Below, in pieces: positions 1 to 9,038 of a stretch of DNA of 64,000 nt. The notes under the pieces are model-generated. The model had not been told where the DNA came from. It saw only the letters and a program-made list of their open reading frames with translations, and made no database searches. The position numbers were made by a program, and so were the translations under genes. This DNA comes from Lachnospiraceae bacterium (GTDB lineage: Bacteria; Bacillota; Clostridia; Lachnospirales; Lachnospiraceae): assembly GCA_902363555.1 (NCBI GenBank), contig CABJAM010000015.1, positions 12,379-76,378 on the forward strand, read 5' to 3'. Positions within the stretch are counted from its first letter, which is position 1, and every line of letters starts with the position of its first letter.

Positions 1-648
1 GGAAATGGACGGAATAAGGTCAATCCCCAGATGTTTACAGTACTGGTCAAGCTCTATGATCTCCTCTGCGGTCAGCGGTGTTTCATCTCTCCACATCTCA
101 CTGCAGTTTTTAAACAGATAGGTGTGCTCAATGTAGAGCTGGAGTTCATTGATTTTATAATAGCTGCAACGGTCCGCCAGCCTTTTGAGGTTTTTAAGAC
201 TTGGAACCCGCCCGCGGGTCACGTCATGGTAAAATCCCCTATGCTTTAGCTCCGGATAATCATGGATAAACAGGCCCGGCAAAAGCGCGCCCTGTGACGA
301 CAGGATCTGACGCAGCGTCTGTACGCCATGGAGCACATCCACACACGTATGGCCGAATATATGTATGGCGTCGGTTGCGATTTTCAGCTCATAAACATCC
401 GCATCCAGACGTTCATCCACTTCCAGATATATTTTTCCTGCCGGCATTTCACAGCAGGCGCCGGTGATGACCGGGATTTGGATTCCTGTGATTTCCTCAA
501 TGGATGTTTGGAGCAGACGGCCATAAAAGAATCCTTCCGTGCCCAAAGATTCTGTTAAAACAATGCCGTCCGCAGTGTGGAGCCGGAAAGTGCCTTCCTG
601 GTGTTCCATGTGCTGCGGGGCGGGGAGAACGTATAATTGTAAATTCAT
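1..648 (-). CDS. Glycoside hydrolase family 20-like protein, N-terminal part (runs off the window)
   Basis: The reading frame is open from the ATG at 648 down to base 1, giving 216 codons with no stop, so the 3' part lies outside the window. A Shine-Dalgarno (GGAGGG) sits about 8 bases before the ATG. Residues ~20-140 resemble the small beta domain that precedes a TIM barrel. The stretch YKINELQLYIEHT, followed by a segment ending in DLIPSIS, resembles the start of the barrel in GH20-like beta-N-acetylhexosaminidases, which remove terminal amino sugars. No signal peptide is visible, so the enzyme is probably cytoplasmic. The catalytic Asp-Glu pair would lie beyond the edge and cannot be checked. 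The ATPase gene upstream ends 28 bases before this start, so co-transcription is possible. Confidence 0.6.
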   Translation of the reverse strand, partial: MNLQLYVLPAPQHMEHQEGTFRLHTADGIVLTESLGTEGFFYGRLLQTSIEEITGIQIPVITGACCEMPAGKIYLEVDERLDADVYELKIATDAIHIFGHTCVDVLHGVQTLRQILSSQGALLPGLFIHDYPELKHRGFYHDVTRGRVPSLKNLKRLADRCSYYKINELQLYIEHTYLFKNCSEMWRDETPLTAEEIIELDQYCKHLGIDLIPSIS

Positions 649-676
649 TGCAAAACCCTCCATAAATTAAAACTTT

Positions 677-1969
677 TTAAATACAAAACACTGCATACAA
701 CGGTACAGATTTAATCCCCTTCTCCATTCCAAAATTCCGTGCGGATATCCGAATACTGTAAACCGGTTGATACTTTTCCTGATACACCATCAGGCTTTTT
801 GCCTTCACATGAACCCCGGCCTTACATTCTACCGGAATAACATGGTCATCCTTCGTGATAAGGAAATCCACTTCGGCAGTTCCTTCCGATTCCCAGTAAA
901 ACAGCTCATATCCATTGTCTCTCAACGCACAGGATACATAGTTTTCCGTAAAAATCCCGCGAAAACGTTCGGCTTCACTGCTCATAAGACGTTCCAAATT
1001 CATCTGAGTCCGGGCAGACAGGATGCCCATATCGCTATAATACAGTTTAAAAGCGGTCAAATCCTGAAAAGCTATCAATGGTATAAATCCCTGAGTACAT
1101 TTCATGCATTTATTTACAATTCCCGCACGGACCAGCCAGTCAATGGAATCACCATACTGAGAGGCCCTTGCTCCGTTTTTTATAAGCTTATACTGAAATT
1201 TTTTATTATCCTTGGCAAGCTGCACTGGCAGTGAATCATAGGCCGCAAATATTTTTACAGCTTCTCCGGGGATTGCGTATTTTGACATATCTGCAATATA
1301 TGAATCCAACAGCATTTGACGGATCTTCTCCTGCCCCAGGGGCGCTCCGACTGTGATTTCTGTCAGTACAGCCGCAGGCATTCCTCCAATAATACAGTAG
1401 TTGTAATATTCCATCAATGCTTCCTGATGCATACCTTCCGTAAATGCCAGATTGCTTTCATAATGAAAGCGTATAGCCTCTGCCAGCAGATCTTTCCCTT
1501 TTGCCCATAAGTATTCTTCAAAATCCATAGGGTATAGGGTTTCCATCTGAACCTTGCCTACCGGAAATGAGAATTGTTCCCGTTTTAATGCAACCCCCAG
1601 AAGGCTTCCAGCCGCAATCACCGCATATTCTGGAGCCTCCTCGGCAAAATACTTTAATGAGGTCAGGGCCCGTTCGCACATCTGAACTTCGTCAAATATG
1701 ATCAGGGTTTCATCCGGTATAATACACGTATGGTAGTATTTTTCCAAAATATTAATGATGTGGTCAGGATGTATATCTGACAGAAAAAAATCGCCGATAT
1801 TCTGATCCGCCTCAAAATTTACATACACAGTATTTTTAAATTGTTCCTCTCCCAGCTGCTGCATCATATACGTTTTTCCGACCTGGCGGGCACCATATAA
1901 AAAAAGCGGCAGCCTGGATTTTTTATTTTGCTTCCAGGATAAAAGACGCGTCATTATTTTTCGTTTCAA
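677..1969 (-). CDS. AAA+ ATPase with C-terminal DUF4143 nuclease-like domain
   Basis: 430 residues. The N-terminal AAA+ module has a Walker A motif GARQVGKT (residues ~25-32) and a Walker B motif LIIFDEVQ (~90). The C-terminal third is of the DUF4143 type, with a PD-(D/E)XK-like pattern: an acidic residue, then EVDF, then PVECKAG. This family (COG1373) is common in anaerobes, and its cellular role is not established. Translation starts at a TTG preceded by AAGGAGGTG, which is the best site upstream of the Walker A. A strong promoter lies directly upstream. A DNA-related or defence role is only an inference from the nuclease-like domain. Confidence 0.8.
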   Translation of the reverse strand: MKRKIMTRLLSWKQNKKSRLPLFLYGARQVGKTYMMQQLGEEQFKNTVYVNFEADQNIGDFFLSDIHPDHIINILEKYYHTCIIPDETLIIFDEVQMCERALTSLKYFAEEAPEYAVIAAGSLLGVALKREQFSFPVGKVQMETLYPMDFEEYLWAKGKDLLAEAIRFHYESNLAFTEGMHQEALMEYYNYCIIGGMPAAVLTEITVGAPLGQEKIRQMLLDSYIADMSKYAIPGEAVKIFAAYDSLPVQLAKDNKKFQYKLIKNGARASQYGDSIDWLVRAGIVNKCMKCTQGFIPLIAFQDLTAFKLYYSDMGILSARTQMNLERLMSSEAERFRGIFTENYVSCALRDNGYELFYWESEGTAEVDFLITKDDHVIPVECKAGVHVKAKSLMVYQEKYQPVYSIRISARNFGMEKGIKSVPLYAVFCI

Positions 1970-1990
1970 AGATATACACCTCCTTACTCT

Positions 1991-2019
1991 ATTTTAGTTT
2001 ATGTAAAGTATAATGTCAA
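1991..2019 (-). promoter_or_regulatory. Sigma-A-type promoter of the DUF4143 ATPase gene
   Basis: On the minus strand, TTGACA (2019-2014) and TAAAAT (1996-1991) are separated by exactly 17 bases. They lie just upstream of the ribosome binding site of the ATPase gene. Confidence 0.7.
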
Positions 2020-2355
2020 TATTAGTGTAGAAATATACATTAATACAAACGTAAAAGTGTATTATTACTTCATCGGAATATCCAATCTCTTCTATCTCCA
2101 GTGATCCCGTGAAGTAGACAAAATGTCCTCATAGTCTTATCCATCTGAAACGGATACGGGTTCGGATTTATAAAAAGCTCAAAACCCTCATATAGCAGTA
2201 TTATGGTAAATGTTGAAAATCAAGTAAAAAAACAATATAATAAGCATATAAGATTAAATAGAAGATTGAAAATTGACATTTAATAGAGTGCAACTAGCAG
2301 CTTTTAGTTTAATTCAGTCTGATGCAAGGTTTTTATATACTTTGACAGATATGCA
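2020..2355. other. AT-rich intergenic stretch with no assignable feature
   Basis: Neither strand carries a credible start site with a ribosome binding site and an open frame of useful length here. A short minus-strand frame around 2100-2210 reads as protein-like for about 40 codons but has no start signal, so it is not called. A second stem (2412-2423 pairing with 2430-2441) overlaps the beginning of the short spacer behind the next ATPase gene. Confidence 0.4.
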
Positions 2356-2395
2356 GAAAAAAGCTCAATTTGATTTATCAGGACAAATCAAATTG
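2356..2395 (-). terminator. Intrinsic terminator behind the DUF1703-type ATPase gene
   Basis: A perfect 11-bp stem (2366-2376 pairing with 2385-2395, 8-base loop) is followed on the minus strand by AGC and six T residues. The stem is AT-rich, but its position and T-run fit termination of the gene that ends at 2476. Confidence 0.55.
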
Positions 2396-2475
2396 GACAT
2401 ATTTTAATAGCAATGGCGGCAAGGATCTTCTTGTCGCCATTCTTATAGTTTTAATAAGTGCTGCCCTTTTTTTCA

Positions 2476-4170
2476 CTATCCTATTAAAACCTGTTTTCCA
2501 CAAAAAGCAAACCCATATTTGCGGATTCTATCCGGAGAGATGCCTTTCTCCTCCAGTACGGAGGCGTAACGCTTTTCTTCAATCTGTTTGAGTGCAGCCT
2601 GAACCGTAGCTTCCAGATTTTCCTCTTTTCTTGGATTAAACACCTTAAATTCAAGAATTATCGCATCCAATTCCGTGCTTCGCGGTTCTAACATAACATC
2701 ATACCGGCCAAATCCACTCTCCCGGTTGGAGATTAAAATATACTTATCAGTCAGATCGACCATCAGCCCCAACACAAAACCATGATAAAACCGTTCCGGC
2801 TCCGCCGCCTCGGCAGGCTTATTACCAACATCAAAGTAACTAAATGTCCGCAGAGCCACACGATTCATATATACATTCATTGCATCCACATCGGCCAACA
2901 GTAATGCCTTAATAAAGTCATTATAACTGGAAGCAGACGTGGAAAACCATCCCCGGACCATATTTCTGAACATAACCTTAACTTCAAAATTGGTAAGTGC
3001 CAGTGTATAAACCTGCCGCCACTCCTCATACTCTGTCTGTTCCATCTTATAGTCCGTTACCTTCAAGTAACCGCTGGCCAGAAGAAAGCTCCAAATAGCG
3101 CTTTCATCCAAATCCAATTGATTATAGACAATCTGCTCATCAATTTCTGTCGTAACGCATCCTCCGACAAGCAGACGTTCAAAGGTTTCCTTAACCTGAG
3201 CTGTTCCTTCGCGAATCAATTTGCCTACAAGACTGTTACTGCTAGTATTCGCCCAATAGGGTCCGACCTTTCTTTTATCTAAAAAATTTATAATAGACCA
3301 TGGATTATATATATCACTTCTATCTCCAAATGTAAAACCGTCATACCATGCCTTCACCTCTGCCTTACTATCAACTAAACCAAATTCTTCTAATGATGAG
3401 AAAACTTCTTTTTGTGTAAACCCAAAAACTTCCGTATATTTTGGTGATGTTGTGGTAACGACCTCTAAATTATTCAGATCAGAAAAAATAGATTCCTTGC
3501 TGACCCTGGTAATTCCGGTAAGCAAAGCCCGCTCCACATGAGGATTCGTCTTGAACGCCGCATTAAACATACTTCTCGTAAATGCCACAAGGTCCTCCCA
3601 ATAGCCATTGACGTAAGCCTCCTGCATCGGCGTGTCGTACTCATCTAATAAAATAATCACTTTCCTTCCATAATACCTGTGAAGGAAATCTGACATTTTA
3701 TGAATCGCCTGTGCGGCTGTCACTTCATCCATATCACTTTTTACACGGAAAAAATAATCTTTATCCTCATCTGTAAGCAGATCCCCCTGGGTGAGAAAAA
3801 TATTCCGATTATATAAATCCGTCAGCGTTTGATTCAGGCTTTGTCGGGTCATTGAATAAGTACGTTCCTTAACATTTGCAAAGGTAAGGTTAATGACAGG
3901 GTAGGTTCCCTGAAGCGCACGGTACTTTTCATCCTTCCAGATGCTGAGATTTTTGAATAAATCACTGCGATCCTTGTGGTCAATGGAAAAAAAGTAGTTC
4001 AGCATACTCAAAGTCAGGGTTTTTCCAAATCTACGCGGGCGCGTAATGAGCGTTACCTCATCTTCATTCTCCCACCACTCTTTAATAAAGTCTGTTTTAT
4101 CTACATAAAAAATATTTCTTGTCACAATCTTTTCAAAATCCTGATTTCCAATTCCCACAGTTCTGGCCAT
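2476..4170 (-). CDS. AAA-ATPase-like protein with C-terminal PD-(D/E)XK nuclease domain (DUF1703 type)
   Basis: 564 residues. The N-terminal third is an AAA-ATPase-like domain with the hallmark YVDKTDFI, then RPRRFGKT as Walker A (~43-50) and IILLDEYDTP as Walker B (~173). The C-terminal domain matches the PDDEXK_9 pattern: a YHGFVLGL segment, GRYDVML with the catalytic Asp, then AIILEFKVF with the Glu-x-Lys. The family is abundant and often multicopy in Lachnospiraceae and Bacteroidales, and its function is unknown. The two domains and the full length suggest an intact gene. It is transcribed away from the UGSC gene and is unrelated in sequence to the ATPase at 677-1969. Confidence 0.85.
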   Translation of the reverse strand: MARTVGIGNQDFEKIVTRNIFYVDKTDFIKEWWENEDEVTLITRPRRFGKTLTLSMLNYFFSIDHKDRSDLFKNLSIWKDEKYRALQGTYPVINLTFANVKERTYSMTRQSLNQTLTDLYNRNIFLTQGDLLTDEDKDYFFRVKSDMDEVTAAQAIHKMSDFLHRYYGRKVIILLDEYDTPMQEAYVNGYWEDLVAFTRSMFNAAFKTNPHVERALLTGITRVSKESIFSDLNNLEVVTTTSPKYTEVFGFTQKEVFSSLEEFGLVDSKAEVKAWYDGFTFGDRSDIYNPWSIINFLDKRKVGPYWANTSSNSLVGKLIREGTAQVKETFERLLVGGCVTTEIDEQIVYNQLDLDESAIWSFLLASGYLKVTDYKMEQTEYEEWRQVYTLALTNFEVKVMFRNMVRGWFSTSASSYNDFIKALLLADVDAMNVYMNRVALRTFSYFDVGNKPAEAAEPERFYHGFVLGLMVDLTDKYILISNRESGFGRYDVMLEPRSTELDAIILEFKVFNPRKEENLEATVQAALKQIEEKRYASVLEEKGISPDRIRKYGFAFCGKQVLIG

Positions 4171-4311
4171 AGTATGTGCCCCCTTTCAGAATACCTTTAT
4201 CCGAAAAAAACTCGCTTTAACGTAAGTCCAGTATATATGATTTTCTCCCAAAAAACAATAATCAGTCACTTAGGTAAGACATTTTATCTATAACACTATA
4301 ACTTATCAGAA

Positions 4312-4341
4312 TTGTACTATTTGCCCATCCCATATTATAAT
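4312..4341 (+). promoter_or_regulatory. Promoter of the UGSC-family gene
   Basis: TTGTAC (4312-4317) and TATAAT (4336-4341) are separated by 18 bases. The downstream leader is about 50 bases long and contains a cre site. Confidence 0.6.
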
Positions 4342-4352
4342 GAATATAGATG

Positions 4353-4366
4353 TGAAAGCGCTCTCA
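4353..4366 (+). promoter_or_regulatory. Catabolite-responsive element (cre), CcpA operator
   Basis: The 14-mer TGAAAGCGCTCTCA matches every fixed position of the consensus TGWNANCGNTNWCA. It lies about 11 bases downstream of the -10 box, at the start of the transcript. In Firmicutes this position usually means repression by CcpA when preferred sugars are present. Direct binding is inferred. Confidence 0.7.
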
Positions 4367-4396
4367 CTATCATTCGAATATTGAGGAGGAATTATA

Positions 4397-6082
4397 GTGA
4401 AAATATACTCTCCCTGGGCATCCGTAGACGCTTCCGACGCACAGCCATTAACTTCGCGTCTAAATACCCTGGAAAACAAAACAATTGGTCTGTTATCCCA
4501 TTTTAAAGGTCACTCACCGCTTATGCTTCAGGTACTGGCCGACTTATTAAAGAAATCTTATCCAACATTGACATTCAAGGAACTGCAATATCGAAAAGAT
4601 ACATCCGAAATATGTAAGGATGCGGAATTTGATGCTCGGACAAAGGAATGGCTGAAAGATGTGGACGCCGTTATGGGGGCCTATGGCGATGCCGGCTCCT
4701 GCTGCATGTTCCATGCGTATAACTGCGCCTATGTGGAAAAGCTGGGAGTTCCAGCCGTAATGCTGACAAAGGAGGATCTGCTCAGTGTCGGGCAAAAAGC
4801 CGCGGCCTCCCGTCTTGTTCCGAATTTACGATTTGTCACCACTAAAATTCCCGATTTAAGCTGGGCTCCAAAGTTGGACCAGCCATTGATCGATCATGTC
4901 ATCAAGCCGGAGCTTGAAAGAGTTATGTCCGAAGTCATTTCCGCCCTGACCGACCCTCTTACCCAGGAAGAAGCCACCCCTTTTGTAAAAGACAATTCAA
5001 AATCGCTTCCTTTTGAATATTCCCAAAGCCTGGCACAGCTCAGTAATTATTTTTACAAGATGGGCTGGACGACCGGGCTTCCCATTCAGGCTCCCACACA
5101 GGAAGCGGTGGATGAAATGCTGCGCGGTACGGATCTTTCACGTGATTTTATAGTTGCCAAGCTTCCGCCAATGATGGGAAATGCTACGGTTGAAAAAATC
5201 GCTGTCAATGCAGTTATGGCCGGATGTCTCCCTACGTATCTTCCCGTACTCATCGCCGCAGTAAAAGCACTGGATCAGCCCAATATCCACCTGGAAGGCT
5301 GGACGTGTTCCGTCGCCAGTTGGTTTCCATTGATAACAGTGAGCGGTAAAGTGGCAAAGGATATCGGCATTTCCATGGACACCGCAGCGCTCAGCTCTTA
5401 TTCCAAAGCATCCGCCGCCATTGCCCGGGCTTACGCTTATATTATTATGAATATTGCCGGTGTAAGACCTGGAACTGAGGATATGTGTGAACCGGGGCAT
5501 GAAGCCCGTCAGGGTGTATGTATAGGCGATAACATGGACATGAGTCCATGGGAACCTCTGCACGTACGCTTTGGAATTGATAAAGAGGCTTCTGCGGTAA
5601 CCATGTTCTGGCCACAGGAGCGGACTGAAGGGCATGGCCGTGACGGCAGATCCTGTTTTGATACGATGTTCTATATCCACTATCAGGGGTGGGATCGCGG
5701 CTGCTGTTATGTCATGTCTCCGGGATTTGCAAGAGCCTTGAAAAAAGAAGGCTTCCAAACGCAGGAGGAAGTACTTGAATATGTCTGTGAATATTGCCGT
5801 CAGCCAGCCTCAGATATAAATTACCGTTGGATGATTGACAATAATCACCTTCCGGAGTATATACGCCTGCCTTTTGACCACAATGGAAGCGCCCGGAAGT
5901 TCTGGTCCACTGAACATATGATGATCGTGGTTGCCGGCAGCGATTACGATGCAACCTGTATTAATTTTGCCGGTGGCGGTGAACACGGAGGTCCGGCATG
6001 TGTACAAATCGAACTTCCAGGCTGCTGGAACAACCTGCTCAGAGAATATGCGGAAATTGTTCCCAACTATCTACCATATTGA
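4397..6082 (+). CDS. UGSC-family redox protein with Ala at the Sec/Cys position
   Basis: 561 residues, GTG start preceded by GAGGAGG. Residues ~85-115 carry the signature of the UGSC (seleno)protein family. That motif is normally U/C-G-S-C, but here it reads GDAGSC (residues 97-102), so the first redox residue is Ala99, encoded by GCC. Cys102 and Cys103 remain. The C-terminal two thirds (~215-561) form a second conserved domain, rich in Gly and Cys, with segments such as GNATVEKIAVNAVMAG and GGGEHGGPAC. The family is linked to thiol or selenol redox chemistry and no substrate is known. The gene sits behind a promoter with a cre site and ahead of a terminator, so it is a single-gene transcript under carbon control, next to a LysR gene and carrier/dehydratase-like genes. 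Confidence 0.6.
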   Translation: MKIYSPWASVDASDAQPLTSRLNTLENKTIGLLSHFKGHSPLMLQVLADLLKKSYPTLTFKELQYRKDTSEICKDAEFDARTKEWLKDVDAVMGAYGDAGSCCMFHAYNCAYVEKLGVPAVMLTKEDLLSVGQKAAASRLVPNLRFVTTKIPDLSWAPKLDQPLIDHVIKPELERVMSEVISALTDPLTQEEATPFVKDNSKSLPFEYSQSLAQLSNYFYKMGWTTGLPIQAPTQEAVDEMLRGTDLSRDFIVAKLPPMMGNATVEKIAVNAVMAGCLPTYLPVLIAAVKALDQPNIHLEGWTCSVASWFPLITVSGKVAKDIGISMDTAALSSYSKASAAIARAYAYIIMNIAGVRPGTEDMCEPGHEARQGVCIGDNMDMSPWEPLHVRFGIDKEASAVTMFWPQERTEGHGRDGRSCFDTMFYIHYQGWDRGCCYVMSPGFARALKKEGFQTQEEVLEYVCEYCRQPASDINYRWMIDNNHLPEYIRLPFDHNGSARKFWSTEHMMIVVAGSDYDATCINFAGGGEHGGPACVQIELPGCWNNLLREYAEIVPNYLPY

Positions 6083-6120
6083 TGCCCGACTGTGTTAGCA
6101 ATGCACAATAATATTCGCTT

Positions 6121-6158
6121 AAAAAGCACCTCAAGCTGCAACACCCGAGGTGCTTTTT
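6121..6158 (+). terminator. Intrinsic terminator of the UGSC-family gene
   Basis: A perfect 12-bp stem, AAAAAGCACCTC (6121-6132) with GAGGTGCTTTTT (6147-6158), ends in a run of five T residues. Confidence 0.85.
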
Positions 6159-6178
6159 CAATTAATTTTTTATGAATC

Positions 6179-6207
6179 TTTACGGATATATGGAATTTTG
6201 TTATAAT
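6179..6207 (+). promoter_or_regulatory. Promoter of the truncated lysR gene
   Basis: TTTACG (6179-6184), a 17-base spacer and TATAAT (6202-6207). It is followed by an imperfect dyad around 6213-6229 that could be an autoregulatory LysR site. Confidence 0.5.
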
Positions 6208-6290
6208 AGAAATTACGCTAATGCGTATGTATTTTTTCAATTTTACAAACAAATCCAGAAATAAAACAGATGAGTAAAGGGGGGCGCCAA

Positions 6291-7082
6291 ATGGATGTAA
6301 ACAAGCTGACCGCATTTCTCTGCGTAGCAAAATATCAGAATTTCACGAAGGCTTCTGAGGAGCTTTTTATCAGTCAGCCCGCGCTGAGCAAAAAGATCGC
6401 AGATTTTGAAAATGAAATTAATGTTAAGCTGTTACTCCGCACAAATCGGCAGGTTACATTGACACCGGCAGGTATGGCACTGTACAATGAGGCGCCTGCC
6501 ATTTTAAATATTATGGATGATCTTACCCGGAAGATACAAAATATCAGCAAAAACCCACACCGACGTCTGAGTATTGCATGCTCTGGCGTGGAATACGGAC
6601 ATTTTACTAAAATCATACATGAATTTCGCCAGGAGTATCCTGATATTGATATCAGCCTTCGATGGTGTTCCTCTCCGGTTGTAAAACAGTTGTTATTATC
6701 AAATACCATTGACTTTGGCTTTCAACTGAATATGGAGGCCGTCTCCGAGGAAAATGTAGCCTATCTCCCTTTTTATTATGATAAGCTTGATGTTATCGTC
6801 AGCAATTACCATCCGCTTTCCTCTGCCACCTCCGTAAAATATAAAGAACTGGAGGAAGAAAATTTTATTGCGATAAAATCATCTTCCTCTCATCTTCCCT
6901 ATAATTATCTTTTTTCATTTTTAAAAGATAATAACATTAATTTCCGCGGTGGAACCACGATTGCCGATTCCATAGATACGCTTGTGCTCCAGGTGAGTGC
7001 CGGCCTGGGCGTGGGGTTCCTTTCGCATCAGGTCGAACAGATTTATGGCCGACCCCAGCAAGATAATCTCCCATACCCATAG
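6291..7082 (+). pseudogene. LysR-family transcriptional regulator, 3' end deleted
   Basis: The start is the ATG at 6291 (MDVNKL) behind AAAGGGGGG. An upstream ATG at 6270 in the same frame has no ribosome binding site. The N-terminal winged helix-turn-helix is clear (FTKASEELFISQPALSKKI, residues ~20-38), and a LysR substrate-binding domain follows. The frame ends after 263 residues, whereas family members usually have 290-300. The last ~13 residues, from about base 7046 on, are the reverse complement of the convergent carrier gene rather than LysR sequence. The regulator has therefore lost roughly its last 40 residues. The DNA-binding part is intact, so a truncated protein could still be made. 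Confidence 0.75.
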
Positions 7083-8007
7083 AACTGCATACAGCAATCA
7101 GTGTGGCACAGCCGCCTACCAGGATCACTGTACTCCAGGGCACATGTTCCTTTAACACCTTCCGCTCGTCGCCAAGCTTTAACACGACGGCCAATACGAT
7201 ACCAAGTGCATAGACCCCCAGGACATCCACACCGCTGCTCAATACAGAAAATAATCTTACCTGTGGCGCTATTGTTTTAAGAATCAACGGGATTACAAAT
7301 AGCAGAACACATACAATGATCAATATAAGATTTTTCTTAATTACCGGCGTTGCAGCCTTTGGCCGTTCTACCTGCCCCTGGATCTTTACCTTATATCCAC
7401 CGAAAATTACATATACGAGCATAAAGCATATAAAGCCGACAATAATAAAATTCAGCCATATTCTTGGAAGCAGTACACTCCCCTGTCCTTCAAAACCAAA
7501 TATATCGAACAGGCCCTTTGCAATGATTCCAATAGAACCGATCGGCGATGTACAGCCGGCGCCCAATGCCAGGCAGTGTCCGGCTAAAACAACCATTTCA
7601 GAAATTCCAGATTTGTAGCATATTTCAATAAACACAGGAACTAAAAATACGGTAACGGCTCCCGGATTGATACCGATGGCCATCATAGCAAAATCCAGAA
7701 CAAAAAAGATGACAGGAAGCAGCGCGGGGCATTTTCGGGCGGAATAAATGGCCCAATCTGCCATATATCTTGCAGCGCCGGTTTCAATGGCAAAGCAATA
7801 AAAAAATGTTACAATGATCATCTGCAAAACGACACTGATTGGCCAGAAGCCATAGATTGCAGATGGTCGAAGCCCAAATACGAATATTCCCAATACACTT
7901 GCTGCAATCAACGCAAGCACACCAATATTACATTTGATTTTCTGTCCGATAAAAATGCATAAAATCAGTGCGATAATAGTTATAATACAAATTGTCAGTC
8001 CACTCAT
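6937..8007 (-). pseudogene. MatC-like dicarboxylate/organic anion carrier (IT superfamily), 3' end deleted
   Basis: Start at the ATG at 8007 (MSGLTI), preceded by GGAGGAG. An ATG at 8037 lies inside the upstream gene and lacks a binding site. The protein has about nine hydrophobic segments and resembles the ArsB/NhaD-like permeases, in particular MatC-type dicarboxylate carriers; residues ~140-160 hold the conserved ALGAGCTSPIGS loop. After about residue 320 (MGMGDYLAGV) the frame enters antisense lysR sequence and adds ~35 foreign residues. Carriers of this type run to 420-450 residues, so the last ~100, including part of the second half of the transport fold, are missing and transport is probably lost. 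It lies 23 bases behind the SnoaL-like gene in one operon. Confidence 0.7.
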
Positions 8008-8030
8008 AGCACTTCTCCTCCAGGTTCCTC

Positions 8031-8840
8031 TTACCACATATGATTTTCTATGTCATACTCACGTTTACCAATTAATTCTTCAAAGCCACGGAAAGCCCAG
8101 TCGGCATCTTCATCCATCCATGTTTCATAAGGCAGGGGACGTACCGGTAGAGGCACCTTTCTTTCGGTTTCTTTATATGGCTGATGAAATTTCATAGGTT
8201 TATGAAATGGCATATCTGCCGCATTATCTTTACGATTTTGGTAGCTTGCTTTGTCTGCAACCGCCCCCTTGTCATCCACCCAGCTCTTGTAATAATCACA
8301 TCTCAGATCACGCCACCATTTCAAATGCCATATTTTCCATACACCGTCAATTTTTATAAAATCCGCACTGTATTTCCCCCAACACCAATACGCCCTCATT
8401 TTTGCTTTATCCGGTACATAACATTCCGGCGGAACATGGCTATGGTCCTCGTAGTAGGTTTCCAGCCCTGGAGACATAAATACGCCCCTGGCCGTTTTGC
8501 CATCCTTTGCGACTTCAATATAAGGTGTGGTCACACAATGCATGAAAAATGCTCCCTTCGCAAATCGGGCAGAACCAAGAATTTTTAAGAATACAGTTTC
8601 TATCCCCTCACGGCCTGTAAACACACCCGAATCACCCACATCCATGCTGACATCAGGCATTTCCAATGCAAATAATTTAATTTTTTCTGGAAACAAAATG
8701 GGGTAATGCAAATATTCATAGGAATGGAGTACCTTTTGAATCTCCTCTACATCCCGCATTCGCTGAAGCTCCTTTTTTTCTTCGTTCAATTCCACCAACA
8801 ACTGTTCCATCTGTCTTTGTAATTCCTCAACAACAGCCAT
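8031..8840 (-). CDS. NTF2/SnoaL-like fold protein, possible dehydratase or hydratase
   Basis: 269 residues. Residues 1-35 form a short coiled coil (MEQLLVELNEEKKELQRM). Residues ~30-185 match the SnoaL-like/NTF2 fold: an opening helix with YEYLHYPILFPEK, then VSMDVGDSGVFTGREGIETVF, then a closing strand with WGKYSADFIKIDGVWKIWHL. About 80 Pro- and Trp-rich residues follow, unlike the short dehydratases of this fold such as scytalone dehydratase or BaiE. No substrate can be named. It is the first gene of an operon with the truncated carrier. The ribosome binding site is weak (AAGGCG). Confidence 0.6.
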   Translation of the reverse strand: MAVVEELQRQMEQLLVELNEEKKELQRMRDVEEIQKVLHSYEYLHYPILFPEKIKLFALEMPDVSMDVGDSGVFTGREGIETVFLKILGSARFAKGAFFMHCVTTPYIEVAKDGKTARGVFMSPGLETYYEDHSHVPPECYVPDKAKMRAYWCWGKYSADFIKIDGVWKIWHLKWWRDLRCDYYKSWVDDKGAVADKASYQNRKDNAADMPFHKPMKFHQPYKETERKVPLPVRPLPYETWMDEDADWAFRGFEELIGKREYDIENHMW

Positions 8841-8917
8841 ATGCTCGCCTTCTTTCGTTTATTATCCTTTATCTTATCAGTCAGCATAGGATGGGCCCTT
8901 CTCCTATCCCTGTAAAT

Positions 8918-8946
8918 ATTATAACTGCTCCCTGTTTCTATGTATA
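8918..8946 (-). promoter_or_regulatory. Promoter of the SnoaL-like/carrier operon
   Basis: Minus strand TATACA (8946-8941), a 17-base spacer and TATAAT (8923-8918), about 80 bases upstream of the SnoaL-like start. Confidence 0.5.
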
Positions 8947-9038
8947 ATAGCAATAAGATATAGTTTTATAAACAAAATCTATTACAGATTGGAAACTTAT
9001 CCACAAAAAACATTCTAAATATCTGCAAATGTGTGCAT

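Noticed and set aside
2370..2591. 73-codon plus-strand frame with a hydrophobic middle, toxin-like at first sight
   Set aside because: It overlaps the terminator stem and the 3' end of the minus-strand ATPase gene, and there is no ribosome binding site.
8031..8840. Bile acid 7-alpha-dehydratase (BaiE-like)
   Set aside because: The NTF2 fold is shared, but the protein is about 100 residues longer and no other bai gene is near.
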